Shown here: positions 1 to 5,804 of the stretch, piece by piece
How the letters are laid out: the number at the start of each line of letters is the position of its first letter
How positions within the stretch are numbered: position 1 is the first letter of the stretch
DNA from: a bacterium
Lineage (GTDB): Bacteria > Oederibacteriota > Muellerivitia > Muellerivitales > Muellerivitaceae
Assembly (NCBI GenBank): GCA_025980505.1
Contig: JAICXI010000091.1
Span: 1 to 7,122 of the forward strand
Length of the DNA stretch: 7,122 nucleotides
Reading direction: 5' to 3'
Notes under the pieces: generated by a model
What the model was told of the DNA's origin: nothing
What the model saw: the letters and a program-made list of their open reading frames with translations, nothing else
Database searches by the model: none
Translations under genes and position numbers: made by a program

Positions 1-2
1 CC

Positions 3-3000
3 GCCCAGGGGCACTTATTTGGTGAAACCTTCCCCCATCCTCCCTTTGACGCCAACACGCCGGTTCCGGCGCCTTTGACGGCGGGAAGCCAGTGGAACAG
101 TACCACAGCGAACCTTTATCCGGCGGTTCAAGACCCCACCGACCCGGGGAACCTGATGGCCTCCATCCGCAGCGCCTTCACGAGCGGAGACCCCTTGACG
201 GAGAGCGTGAGCTTCACGGGAACCACGACGCTGGAATTCGAGATGTTGGATACGGATTTGAATACCCAATCCATGGTGTGGTTCGGGCCTTCGGTATTTA
301 TCGGCATCGATTCCACGTCGTTGCGGTTCGCCAACGATTACGTGGCGCATCCGGTGGGGGCCAAAATGTTCTGCCGGTTGGTTTACGAACCGGCGAAGGG
401 CATTGGACAGGCCCTGGTGGTGCAGGAGAACTCGGGTGTGACGCTGCTCAACGATCACTATTGCGGGTTGAATCCCGTGACGGGGTCTTATGGATTGCGG
501 ATTCAAAATACGTCCGTAAACCAGGCGGCGGCGGATACCTTCCTGGTGGACAATTTCGAGGTTTGCCGCGGAGTGGCGAACGGCACCCGGATCGAGGCGC
601 CGGGGGCGGAGACCCGGTTTGATTGCGTTGGAACCAAGATCAAATGCCCGGAAATGACGCCGACAGTCACCGAAACATCAACCCTTACGGATACTTCCAC
701 GGCCACCCTGACGGTGACACCTACCGAGACGAGCAGTGAAACGAATACGCCTACGGCGACCGGAAAACCGACACAGTTGGAAACCGAAACCTTCACGGTT
801 ACAGCCACCCCTACATCGGTAACCACTTGCTGCCTGCAATATGCCGGCCAATTCGGACCCCATGGCAGCGGGGACGGACAGCTGTCCGCGCCCTTCGGGC
901 TTGCGGTCGACCGGATTCACGACCGGGTTTATATTACGGACGGAGGCAACAGCCGCGTGGAGGTCTTCACCACCGGCGGAGCCTACGTGGGCCAGTGGGG
1001 GACGGCGGGAAGCGGCGACGGGGAATTCAATTGGCCCCGGGGCATCGCGGTGGATCCAGTGAATGGATACGTTTACGTGGCGGATTACATGAACGGCCGG
1101 ATCCAGAAATTCACCTTGTCCGGGACTTACGTCGCCCAGTGGGGAGGGGGCTATTTCTTTGGGGTGGCCTTGGATGGCGCGGGGAACGTCTATGCCATCG
1201 ATTATAGCGGCTCCCGGGTGATGGAATTCAGCCCTGCAGGAAGCCTCTTGAACCAGTGGGGAAGCAACGGAACGGGGGACGGTCAATTCCAGGGCCTGGA
1301 AGCCATCGCCGTGGATCCGGCGAACGGTTACGTTTACGTGGGGGATTCCAGCCGCGTCCAAAAGTTCACCCTGGGAGGCGCCTATTTGACCCAATGGGGC
1401 GGGATGATCCCCGGTGGAATCGAAGTCGACCCTGTGGGTTTCGTGTATGTGACCGACGTCTATGGCCACCGGTTTGAAAAATTCGATTCCAACGGGAACC
1501 TCCTTTGCCAGTATGGAAGCGATGGAAGCGGGGACGGCCAGTTCGGCTTGGACACGGTGGGTATCGGTGCCGATTCAACGGGTACCCTTTACGTTGTGGA
1601 CAGCGACAACCTCAATGACCGTGTGGAAAAGATCGCGCCCTGCGTACCCCTCGTGACGCCGACTCCCACCGATACCACCAACGTGGTTTTGACGGTGACG
1701 GCCACCTCCACGCAGACCCTTACCTCAACGACGACCGAAACCGAGACGCCGACTTGGACGGAGACCCGGACGGAAACCCTGACGGCGACGTCAACGGAAA
1801 CCCATACGCCGACGCCCAGCACCACCATCGGATGTTGCGCCACTTTCGCCCGCCAGTGGCCCAATGCCTTCAACGGTGTTTATTCCATCGCCTCCGATGG
1901 CGCCGACAACCTTTTCGTGGCCACCGGTTATCCGGCCTTTGTGATCAATTACAGCGCCTCCGGCGCGACCCTTAATTCCTGGTCGGAAGCCTTCATGGAC
2001 ATGGCGGGTTGGATCGCGGTCAATCCCGGGCTGGGTTACGTTTATGTCTCCAATATCGTGGATTATTTCCCGGATGCGGATACGGACAAGGTCAAGGTTT
2101 ACACTTTCAGCGGCGCACTGGTCACCTCCTGGGGCGGGACGGGGACGGGGAACGGGCAGTTCAACGAACCTTCGGGAATCGGGGTGAACCGGTCCAACGG
2201 GAACGTCTATGTGGCGGATTACGGAAACAACCGGGTGCAGGTGTTCGATTCGGTGGGCCATTATCTGTTCCAATGGGGCGGTCCGGGGACCGGCAACGGG
2301 CAGTTCAACCATCCCACGGGCGTGGCCATCGACGCCTCGGGGAACGTGTACGTGATCGACAGCTTGAACAGCCGTGTGGAAAAATTCGACTCCACCGGCG
2401 CCTTCCTGCTGGAGTGGGGCAGCCCGGGGAACGGGAATGGACAATTCAACAATCCGCAAGCGCTGACGGTGAGCCCGACGACGGGGAACATCTGGGTGGC
2501 CGATTCCTATAACGACCGCGTGGAGGAATTCGACGCGAGCGGGCACTTCATTTGCGCCTATGGAACGCCCGATAATCCCAGCGGAGGCAACGGCCACTTC
2601 TTCCAGCCCTTTGGCATCACGGCGGACGCTTCCGGAACCCTTTATGTGGCGGATACGGGAAACCAACTGGTCCAGGTCTTATCGCCTTGCGGGGACGCCG
2701 GCACTCCGACCGTTCTTTGGACCCAAACACCGACAATCCCGGCCTCCTCCACTGAAACCCCAACATCCACTTGGACGACCACGCCGAGTGAAACGAACAC
2801 GATCCCATCGACGCCAACGCACAGCGCGACGGGTACCTTTACGGAGACCGCCACGTCCACGATAAGTGATACGCCGACGGCCAGCGCCACCGTTACGCCT
2901 ACCGTGACGATGACGGATTCGCCCACGGAAACGGTGACCGATACGGCCACGGAAACGCCGACGCACAGCGCGACCGGCACCTTCACGGAGACCGCCACGC

Positions 3001-4022
3001 CCACGATGAGCGATACGCCGACAGCCACACCGACCCCCACGGCCACCAACACAGTCACCCTGACACCGACGGATTCGATGACTCCGACAGCCACCGATAC
3101 CGTGATGGATACCCCGACGACCACGGCTACACCCACTTGCGAGGCTGTTCAAAGCGCCACTTATAATGGGCCTTCCAACAAGATTCTTTACCTTTCCGCC
3201 AGCATCGCGCCCACACCCGCGGGTTGGCAGAACACGGGTTTTGACGCCTCGACTTGGAGCAGCGCATTGAGTGTGGCGGGGACCTACAATCCCTACAACG
3301 TTTTACTCCAGTATTCTTCCAATAGCGTGTCGGGCTCCAGCAATGGGAACGACGCCTTATTGGCCCTGACCCATTTCAACGTTCCGGCCGGAGTTTTCTC
3401 AGTCGTCCTCAACATCACCGTCAAGGGTAATATGGTCTTGTGGTTGAACGGATCGCCGATACCCGGCGTGACCAACCCCTTCTCCGCCGACCTGACATCT
3501 TTGGTCACTCCCGGGGACAACGTTCTGGCCATTCAACTGACCGGCAACGGTGGTAACCAGATCCGTTACGCCTATCAGTTAAACATCCAGAGCTGCCAGA
3601 ATTACTCGTCGCCCCCGCCTTTGGCCGTCGCCCGCGCTTTGGCCCAGGGTATCCACCCGGCGGTTGCCGTGAATCTCGAGCCCGAGGCGACTTTAACGCC
3701 CACACTGACGACGACCCCCACTCCGGCCCCTTCCAGTTTGTCCGTGGTGGCCGCGCCCAATCTCTCGAGAAACGGGGAGCCGGTGAAATTCCAAGTGGCC
3801 TTGGCCAAACCGGCCCAGTTGAAGGTCTCACTTTATTCCCTGGCCGGGGAACAGGTTTATACGGCTTCGATGCAAGGGAACGGTGGGATCAACACGATGG
3901 TGTGGCCTCTCCAAAGCCAATCGGGTTCCAGCGTGGCCAGCGGACTCTTTCTTTACGTCTTGGAAATCAACGATGGAAGCGGCATCGTCCGTAAGACGGG
4001 GAAGGTCGTTGTGATTCATTGA
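3..4022 (+). CDS. Large secreted modular protein: beta-sandwich, two six-bladed NHL propellers, Thr-rich linkers, FlgD-Ig/Por-like tail (5' partial)
   Basis: The frame is open from the window edge to TGA at 4020-4022, so the gene is 5'-truncated. The TTG at 75 is only the first start-like codon and not a credible start, since it lacks a ribosome binding site and coding-like sequence continues upstream of it. Modules in order by nucleotide: a beta-sandwich, possibly lectin-like (3-656); Thr/Pro/Ser linker 1 (657-827, 57 codons); NHL propeller 1 (about 828-1643); linker 2 (1656-1829, 58 codons); NHL propeller 2 (about 1830-2690); linker 3 (2703-3137, 145 codons); a galactose-binding-like beta-sandwich (about 3138-3596); a Pro/Ala/Thr linker (3606-3731); and a C-terminal FlgD-Ig/Por-tail-like domain (3732-4019) with APNLSRNG, a GLFLYVLE strand and a final GKVVVIH strand. 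Such tails are known to serve outer-membrane secretion or anchoring in some phyla; that role is inferred here. The signal peptide would lie outside the window. NHL propellers usually bind proteins, sugars or other ligands; no catalytic motif is visible and the function is unknown. Confidence 0.93.
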   Translation, partial: AQGHLFGETFPHPPFDANTPVPAPLTAGSQWNSTTANLYPAVQDPTDPGNLMASIRSAFTSGDPLTESVSFTGTTTLEFEMLDTDLNTQSMVWFGPSVFIGIDSTSLRFANDYVAHPVGAKMFCRLVYEPAKGIGQALVVQENSGVTLLNDHYCGLNPVTGSYGLRIQNTSVNQAAADTFLVDNFEVCRGVANGTRIEAPGAETRFDCVGTKIKCPEMTPTVTETSTLTDTSTATLTVTPTETSSETNTPTATGKPTQLETETFTVTATPTSVTTCCLQYAGQFGPHGSGDGQLSAPFGLAVDRIHDRVYITDGGNSRVEVFTTGGAYVGQWGTAGSGDGEFNWPRGIAVDPVNGYVYVADYMNGRIQKFTLSGTYVAQWGGGYFFGVALDGAGNVYAIDYSGSRVMEFSPAGSLLNQWGSNGTGDGQFQGLEAIAVDPANGYVYVGDSSRVQKFTLGGAYLTQWGGMIPGGIEVDPVGFVYVTDVYGHRFEKFDSNGNLLCQYGSDGSGDGQFGLDTVGIGADSTGTLYVVDSDNLNDRVEKIAPCVPLVTPTPTDTTNVVLTVTATSTQTLTSTTTETETPTWTETRTETLTATSTETHTPTPSTTIGCCATFARQWPNAFNGVYSIASDGADNLFVATGYPAFVINYSASGATLNSWSEAFMDMAGWIAVNPGLGYVYVSNIVDYFPDADTDKVKVYTFSGALVTSWGGTGTGNGQFNEPSGIGVNRSNGNVYVADYGNNRVQVFDSVGHYLFQWGGPGTGNGQFNHPTGVAIDASGNVYVIDSLNSRVEKFDSTGAFLLEWGSPGNGNGQFNNPQALTVSPTTGNIWVADSYNDRVEEFDASGHFICAYGTPDNPSGGNGHFFQPFGITADASGTLYVADTGNQLVQVLSPCGDAGTPTVLWTQTPTIPASSTETPTSTWTTTPSETNTIPSTPTHSATGTFTETATSTISDTPTASATVTPTVTMTDSPTETVTDTATETPTHSATGTFTETATPTMSDTPTATPTPTATNTVTLTPTDSMTPTATDTVMDTPTTTATPTCEAVQSATYNGPSNKILYLSASIAPTPAGWQNTGFDASTWSSALSVAGTYNPYNVLLQYSSNSVSGSSNGNDALLALTHFNVPAGVFSVVLNITVKGNMVLWLNGSPIPGVTNPFSADLTSLVTPGDNVLAIQLTGNGGNQIRYAYQLNIQSCQNYSSPPPLAVARALAQGIHPAVAVNLEPEATLTPTLTTTPTPAPSSLSVVAAPNLSRNGEPVKFQVALAKPAQLKVSLYSLAGEQVYTASMQGNGGINTMVWPLQSQSGSSVASGLFLYVLEINDGSGIVRKTGKVVVIH
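828..1643 (+). repeat. NHL repeat array 1: six-bladed beta-propeller in the large surface protein
   Basis: Six tandem units of about 40-55 codons each carry the NHL signature. It consists of a Gly/Asp-rich loop (GSGDGQ or GTGDGQ type), a strand such as GIAVDPVNGYVYVADY, then N/S-R-V/I-x-K/E-F, and a closing QWG or QYG. Blades 1, 2, 4 and 6 keep the GDG loop; blades 3 and 5 are shortened there (WGGGYFFG, WGGMIPGG). The array opens with Cys-Cys (828-833). It has one Cys near the blade 5/6 border (LLCQYG) and ends with Cys at 1641-1643. The DNA copies have diverged, so this is an old protein repeat and not a recent DNA duplication. Confidence 0.88.
1830..2690 (+). repeat. NHL repeat array 2: second six-bladed beta-propeller in the large surface protein
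   Basis: Six units are visible. Blades 3 to 5 are the most regular, each beginning GTGNGQFN or GNGNGQFN and ending in QWG, EWG or AYG. Blades 1 and 2 are the most degenerate, and blade 2 has an insertion (YFPDADTD). The Cys layout copies array 1: Cys-Cys at 1833-1838, one Cys at the blade 5/6 border (FICAYG) and a final Cys at 2688-2690. The loop consensus here is GNGQ, against GDGQ in array 1. That suggests the two propellers descend from an old duplication and then evolved separately. Confidence 0.88.
2811..3026 (+). repeat. Duplicated 24-codon block inside Thr-rich linker 3
   Basis: Two in-frame 72-base copies lie at 2811-2882 and 2955-3026, a period of 144 bases. Both encode TPTHSATGTFTETA followed by a T-x-SDTPTA tail. 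I count eight base differences between them: six are silent and two replace a residue (Ser to Pro, Ile to Met). The stretch between the copies is also Thr/Pro/Ser-rich. This shows that linker 3, which is about 2.5 times longer than linkers 1 and 2, grew at least partly by internal duplication. Confidence 0.85.
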
Positions 4023-4072
4023 GAACGCCGGCTTCCTTTCTCCTTGAAAAACCAACCCGCCTCTCCTTTACT

Positions 4073-4105
4073 AGGCCTTTCATCCCACCGGTGAAAGGCC
4101 TTTTT
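4073..4105 (+). terminator. Strong rho-independent terminator after the large surface-protein gene
   Basis: A perfect 10-bp inverted repeat (AGGCCTTTCA at 4073-4082, TGAAAGGCCT at 4092-4101) is followed by a T-run that reaches 4105. The stem can extend inward by a G-U and a C-G pair, leaving a five-base CCACC loop. It lies 50 bases after the TGA of the large gene. The reverse strand has no T-run, so it acts in one direction. Its 3' arm contains the likely ribosome binding site of the next gene, whose TTG start is at 4107. Confidence 0.9.
4093..4098 (+). promoter_or_regulatory. Ribosome binding site of the HAD gene, inside the terminator hairpin
   Basis: GAAAGG lies eight bases upstream of the TTG at 4107 and is the only Shine-Dalgarno-like sequence there. 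An in-frame TGA at 4092-4094 prevents any earlier start, and HAD motif I begins by residue 9, so the TTG is essentially forced. All six bases fall in the 3' arm of the terminator stem and would be paired in any transcript that reads through from upstream. Confidence 0.6.
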
Positions 4106-4106
4106 C

Positions 4107-4736
4107 TTGGAGCCCAACCGCATCATCCTTTTCGACTTGGACGGGACCCTGACCTATGGGGTTTCCACGACCCGTTATCTTTTTCGCCGGGCGGGCGACG
4201 AGGCCTTTTTCCGGGAGCTGGAAAAACAATGGTTAAAGGACCAAATGGACCATCTCACCCTGGCCCGAAGGGTCACCCAACGGATGGCGGGATGGAGGGT
4301 TGGGGACGTGGAAAAGTCTCTCCGTTTGGTCCCCAAAATGAGGGGTATCGGCGCGACGGTGAGAGGCTTGAAGAAAAGGGGGTTTCGGGTGGCTTTGGCC
4401 ACACTGGGGTACGAGATGTGCGCCCGCTATTTCCAAAAAAATTACGGTTTTGACGATGTCCGCGGGACCACCCTGGAGATCCGGAATGGCATCATCACCG
4501 GAAGGAAACTGAAGATCTTCGAGGAGCATGAAAAGGCTATGTTCCTCAAACGCTTGTCGAAAAAACACGGGATCCCCTTGGAGAGGACCGTGGCCGTAGG
4601 CGACAGCCGATCGGACCGGGAGGCCTTCAAGGCGGCGGGGCTGCGCATCGCCTTGAACCAAGACGGGTTCCTGACCTCCTTGGCGGACGTGGATTTAAAA
4701 TCCCAGGACCTGCGGTTGATCCTCCGGCACCTGTGA
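4107..4736 (+). CDS. HAD-IB family hydrolase (phosphoserine-phosphatase-like)
   Basis: This 209-residue protein is a probable Mg2+-dependent cytoplasmic phosphatase of the haloacid dehalogenase superfamily. All four HAD motifs are visible. Motif I is FDLDGTLT, with nucleophile D10 and acid/base D12. Motif II is the Thr of VALAT (T99). Motif III is probably K143 in HEKAMFLK. Motif IV is VGDSRSD (D166, D170). The helical cap lies between residues about 17 and 85. The motif IV form, followed by AAGLRIALN, and the overall length resemble SerB-type subfamily IB enzymes. The substrate cannot be read from sequence, so serB is not assigned. The start is TTG, because an in-frame stop lies just upstream and no ATG or GTG precedes motif I. 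The ribosome binding site sits within the preceding terminator. No promoter is evident in the 84-base gap, so it may lie inside the upstream gene. A weak terminator follows at 4815-4838. Confidence 0.88.
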   Translation: MEPNRIILFDLDGTLTYGVSTTRYLFRRAGDEAFFRELEKQWLKDQMDHLTLARRVTQRMAGWRVGDVEKSLRLVPKMRGIGATVRGLKKRGFRVALATLGYEMCARYFQKNYGFDDVRGTTLEIRNGIITGRKLKIFEEHEKAMFLKRLSKKHGIPLERTVAVGDSRSDREAFKAAGLRIALNQDGFLTSLADVDLKSQDLRLILRHL

Positions 4737-4814
4737 AACCGTCAATCCAAGGTTTTTCTCCTTTGCCCGGCCGAGCCGGCTGGGAATTCTTCCCTCCTTC
4801 ACGGTGCCGGCCTT

Positions 4815-4838
4815 GTCGTCCTTTTTAGGACGGCTTTT
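4815..4838 (+). terminator. Probable rho-independent terminator after the HAD gene
   Basis: A 7-bp stem (4815-4821 with 4828-4834, including one G-U pair) encloses a TTTTTA loop and is followed by four T residues (4835-4838). It lies 79 bases past the HAD stop codon. The stem is shorter and the T-run weaker than in the terminator at 4073-4105. Confidence 0.55.
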
Positions 4839-4950
4839 CATGGAAAAACCCTGTCGCGCAGTTTTCAACGCAACGATTTTTGGTTTTGGGGTCCGCCTTG
4901 TTTTACGCGTTAAAGCGGGCCTGGAAACGGAATAACTTCCTAAACCATGG

Positions 4951-4965
4951 CCGCCCCGCGGGCGG
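4951..4965. repeat. GC-rich palindrome upstream of the PilZ promoter
   Basis: CCGCCC (4951-4956) and GGGCGG (4960-4965) form a perfect 6-bp inverted repeat around a CGC centre. It ends 15 bases before the -35 box at 4981. It could be a protein-binding site for control of the PilZ gene, or a chance palindrome in GC-rich DNA. There is no T-run, so it is not a terminator. Confidence 0.35.
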
Positions 4966-4980
4966 AGTCCCGGGATGCTT

Positions 4981-5008
4981 TTGACGATTCCTTTACAAGG
5001 GGTAAAAT
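4981..5008 (+). promoter_or_regulatory. Sigma-70-type promoter for the PilZ gene
   Basis: TTGACG at 4981-4986 matches five of six -35 consensus positions. TAAAAT at 5003-5008 matches five of six -10 positions. The spacer is 16 bases, within the usual 16-18. Transcription would start near 5014-5016, giving a leader of under 20 bases before the ATG at 5033 that still contains the ribosome binding site. Confidence 0.72.
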
Positions 5009-5019
5009 TAGGAAGAGTG

Positions 5020-5025
5020 AAAGGA
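5020..5025 (+). promoter_or_regulatory. Ribosome binding site of the PilZ gene
   Basis: AAAGGA lies seven bases upstream of the ATG at 5033. It supports this ATG as the start and fits the very short leader predicted from the promoter at 4981-5008. Confidence 0.7.
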
Positions 5026-5032
5026 ATCTTGA

Positions 5033-5440
5033 ATGAGCCTTAAGAGCGGTTGGATCGAAAAAAGATGGCATGAACGCAAGGCCGCTTCCTGGGAAGTCAC
5101 TTACCAGGTGATCGGCGCCGAGGAAGCCGCGATCTTGTGCCGCGAATACCTCGCCCCGACCCACTCTTTCTCCCACAGGGAAGGGCAGGCGGATTCCCAT
5201 GCCATCCTGCATGACCTTTCGGTGAACGGCCTGGCGGTTATCGGGCCCCAATCCCTGGCCTCCGGCACGAGACTGTTGCTTTATGTCCACCACCCCTCCC
5301 ACCAGCCTTCCCTGGTCGTGGTGGCGGAAGTGGTCCACAGTGTGGCCCAGTCCCGCGAAGCGGGAAGCTTTTACCGTTCCGGCATGAAGATCCTGGGCGT
5401 GGATGAGAATTCCTTCCACCGCGTCCTGCAGGTCCTATGA
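5033..5440 (+). CDS. PilZ-domain protein, probable cyclic-di-GMP receptor
   Basis: This 135-residue protein is essentially one PilZ domain. Both ligand-binding motifs of the family are present: RxxxR as R11-W-H-E-R15, and D/NxSxxG as D61-L-S-V-N-G66. A typical closing strand (FYRSGMKILGVDE, about 113-125) follows. The two motifs are 45 residues apart, more than I expect for a minimal PilZ domain; the extra segment (about residues 28-52, with AEEAAILCREYL and a His/Ser-rich stretch) looks like an insertion. With both motifs intact, the protein should bind cyclic-di-GMP and pass the signal to a partner, for example in motility, adhesion or polysaccharide production; the partner is not visible. 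It has no membrane segment or output domain. The ATG start is supported by AAAGGA at 5020-5025 and a promoter at 4981-5008, so it appears to be transcribed on its own. Confidence 0.87.
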   Translation: MSLKSGWIEKRWHERKAASWEVTYQVIGAEEAAILCREYLAPTHSFSHREGQADSHAILHDLSVNGLAVIGPQSLASGTRLLLYVHHPSHQPSLVVVAEVVHSVAQSREAGSFYRSGMKILGVDENSFHRVLQVL

Positions 5441-5497
5441 AAGTCCCCCTCCGCGGACGGCGTGGGCCGCCCCGGAAATCCTCTTTTTAAGGTTTTC

Positions 5498-5730
5498 GTG
5501 GGCCCCCTTCCCGAACCTATGGCTTCCCATTTGCCCCGCTGGAGGGGCTTCAACCTTTTAGGCCGACATTCCGCGCGCCAGGATTTCGGGCGTTCCTGGA
5601 ATGGGATTTTAAAAGGATCGCCCAGTGGGGGTTTAATTTCGTCCGCTTTCGGCGGGAAGACGTGGCCTACGAAGATTTCAAAGGCCACCAAGTCGATCGA
5701 AAGATGCTGGAACTTCTCCAAACCTACTAA
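5498..5730 (+). pseudogene. Remnant of a GH5-family glycoside hydrolase (N-terminal part only, frameshifted)
   Basis: Two adjacent frames together match the N-terminus of a family 5 glycoside hydrolase (cellulase-like). In the first frame, GTG at 5498 or ATG at 5519 leads into LPRWRGFNLLGRHSA (to about 5575). In the next frame, from about 5581, comes GFRAFLEWDFKRIAQWGF, then NFVRF, and later VDRKMLELLQTY, with stop TAA at 5728-5730. In intact enzymes of this group the PRWRGFNLL and DF..IA.WGF.FVRL blocks lie in one frame, about 20 residues apart. A one-base loss (or two-base gain) near 5572-5590 explains the shift. Only about 75 codons remain. The rest of the TIM barrel, including both catalytic Glu residues, is absent. 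The remnant stops next to the palindromic element at 5736, and DUF1761 begins on the opposite strand at 5805. Family assignment is from recalled family motifs. A chance match is unlikely but not excluded. Confidence 0.68.
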
Positions 5731-5735
5731 CGACA

Positions 5736-5802
5736 GCCGGCAGCCGTCAGCGGGAATTTAACATCCTTTAGCTGACGGCCGGGGGCTGATCGCCGGCAGC
5801 CG
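5736..5802. repeat. REP-like palindromic intergenic element
   Basis: A perfect 9-bp inverted repeat, GCCGTCAGC at 5743-5751 and GCTGACGGC at 5771-5779, surrounds a 19-base loop. The 11-base direct repeat GCCGGCAGCCG occurs at 5736-5746 and again at 5792-5802, flanking the hairpin. The element lies between convergent transcription units (PilZ plus GH5 remnant on +, DUF1761 on -). No T-run follows the stem on either strand, so it is not a classic terminator. Its form resembles dispersed GTCAGC-type REP/MITE-like elements seen between genes in many bacteria; no second copy is in this window. Confidence 0.6.
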
Positions 5803-5804
5803 CC

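Larger units (their letters stand above)
4737..4980. other. Intergenic region between the HAD and PilZ genes
   Basis: Besides the terminator at 4815-4838, this stretch holds several short hairpins: a 5-bp CCGGC/GCCGG stem near 4766-4778, a 5-bp GGGAA/TTCCC stem just after it, and a GC-rich palindrome at 4951-4965. A 31-codon ATG frame at 4840-4935 exists but has no ribosome binding site and begins directly after the terminator T-run, so I do not call it. I recognise no RNA gene or coding remnant here. Confidence 0.5.

Noticed and set aside
678..1469. Antisense frame of 263 codons (and 291 codons at 1791-2666)
   Set aside because: They lie wholly opposite the NHL propellers, whose sense translation is clearly real. 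Their His/Pro/Arg-rich content is typical of shadow frames in GC-rich DNA.
2642..3136. Long Val-rich antisense frame (164 codons), and similar ones at 503-826 and 1589-1873
   Set aside because: They are mirror images of the Thr-rich linkers: ACN-rich coding DNA reads as GTN-type Val codons in an antisense frame. They have no ribosome binding site and no family features.
657..3137. Regular repeats that could suggest a CRISPR array
   Set aside because: The repeats are in-frame protein repeats with gradual divergence and no identical repeat/unique spacer pattern.
4019..4453. 144-codon frame overlapping the end of the large gene and the HAD gene
   Set aside because: It runs through the terminator and overlaps the HAD gene, whose catalytic motifs are intact. 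Its own translation has no recognisable features.
4840..4935. 31-codon ATG frame starting MEKPCRAVF
   Set aside because: It starts immediately after a terminator T-run and has no Shine-Dalgarno sequence, so there is no positive evidence for translation.
4940..5419. 159-codon minus-strand frame opposite the PilZ gene
   Set aside because: PilZ motifs, promoter and ribosome binding site all support the plus strand; the antisense frame has no such support.
5441..5490. Possible terminator after the PilZ gene (GC-rich stretch followed by CTCTTTTT)
   Set aside because: Only 4-bp stems (GGCG/CGCC, GTCC/GGAC) can be formed, and they are not placed directly before the T-run.
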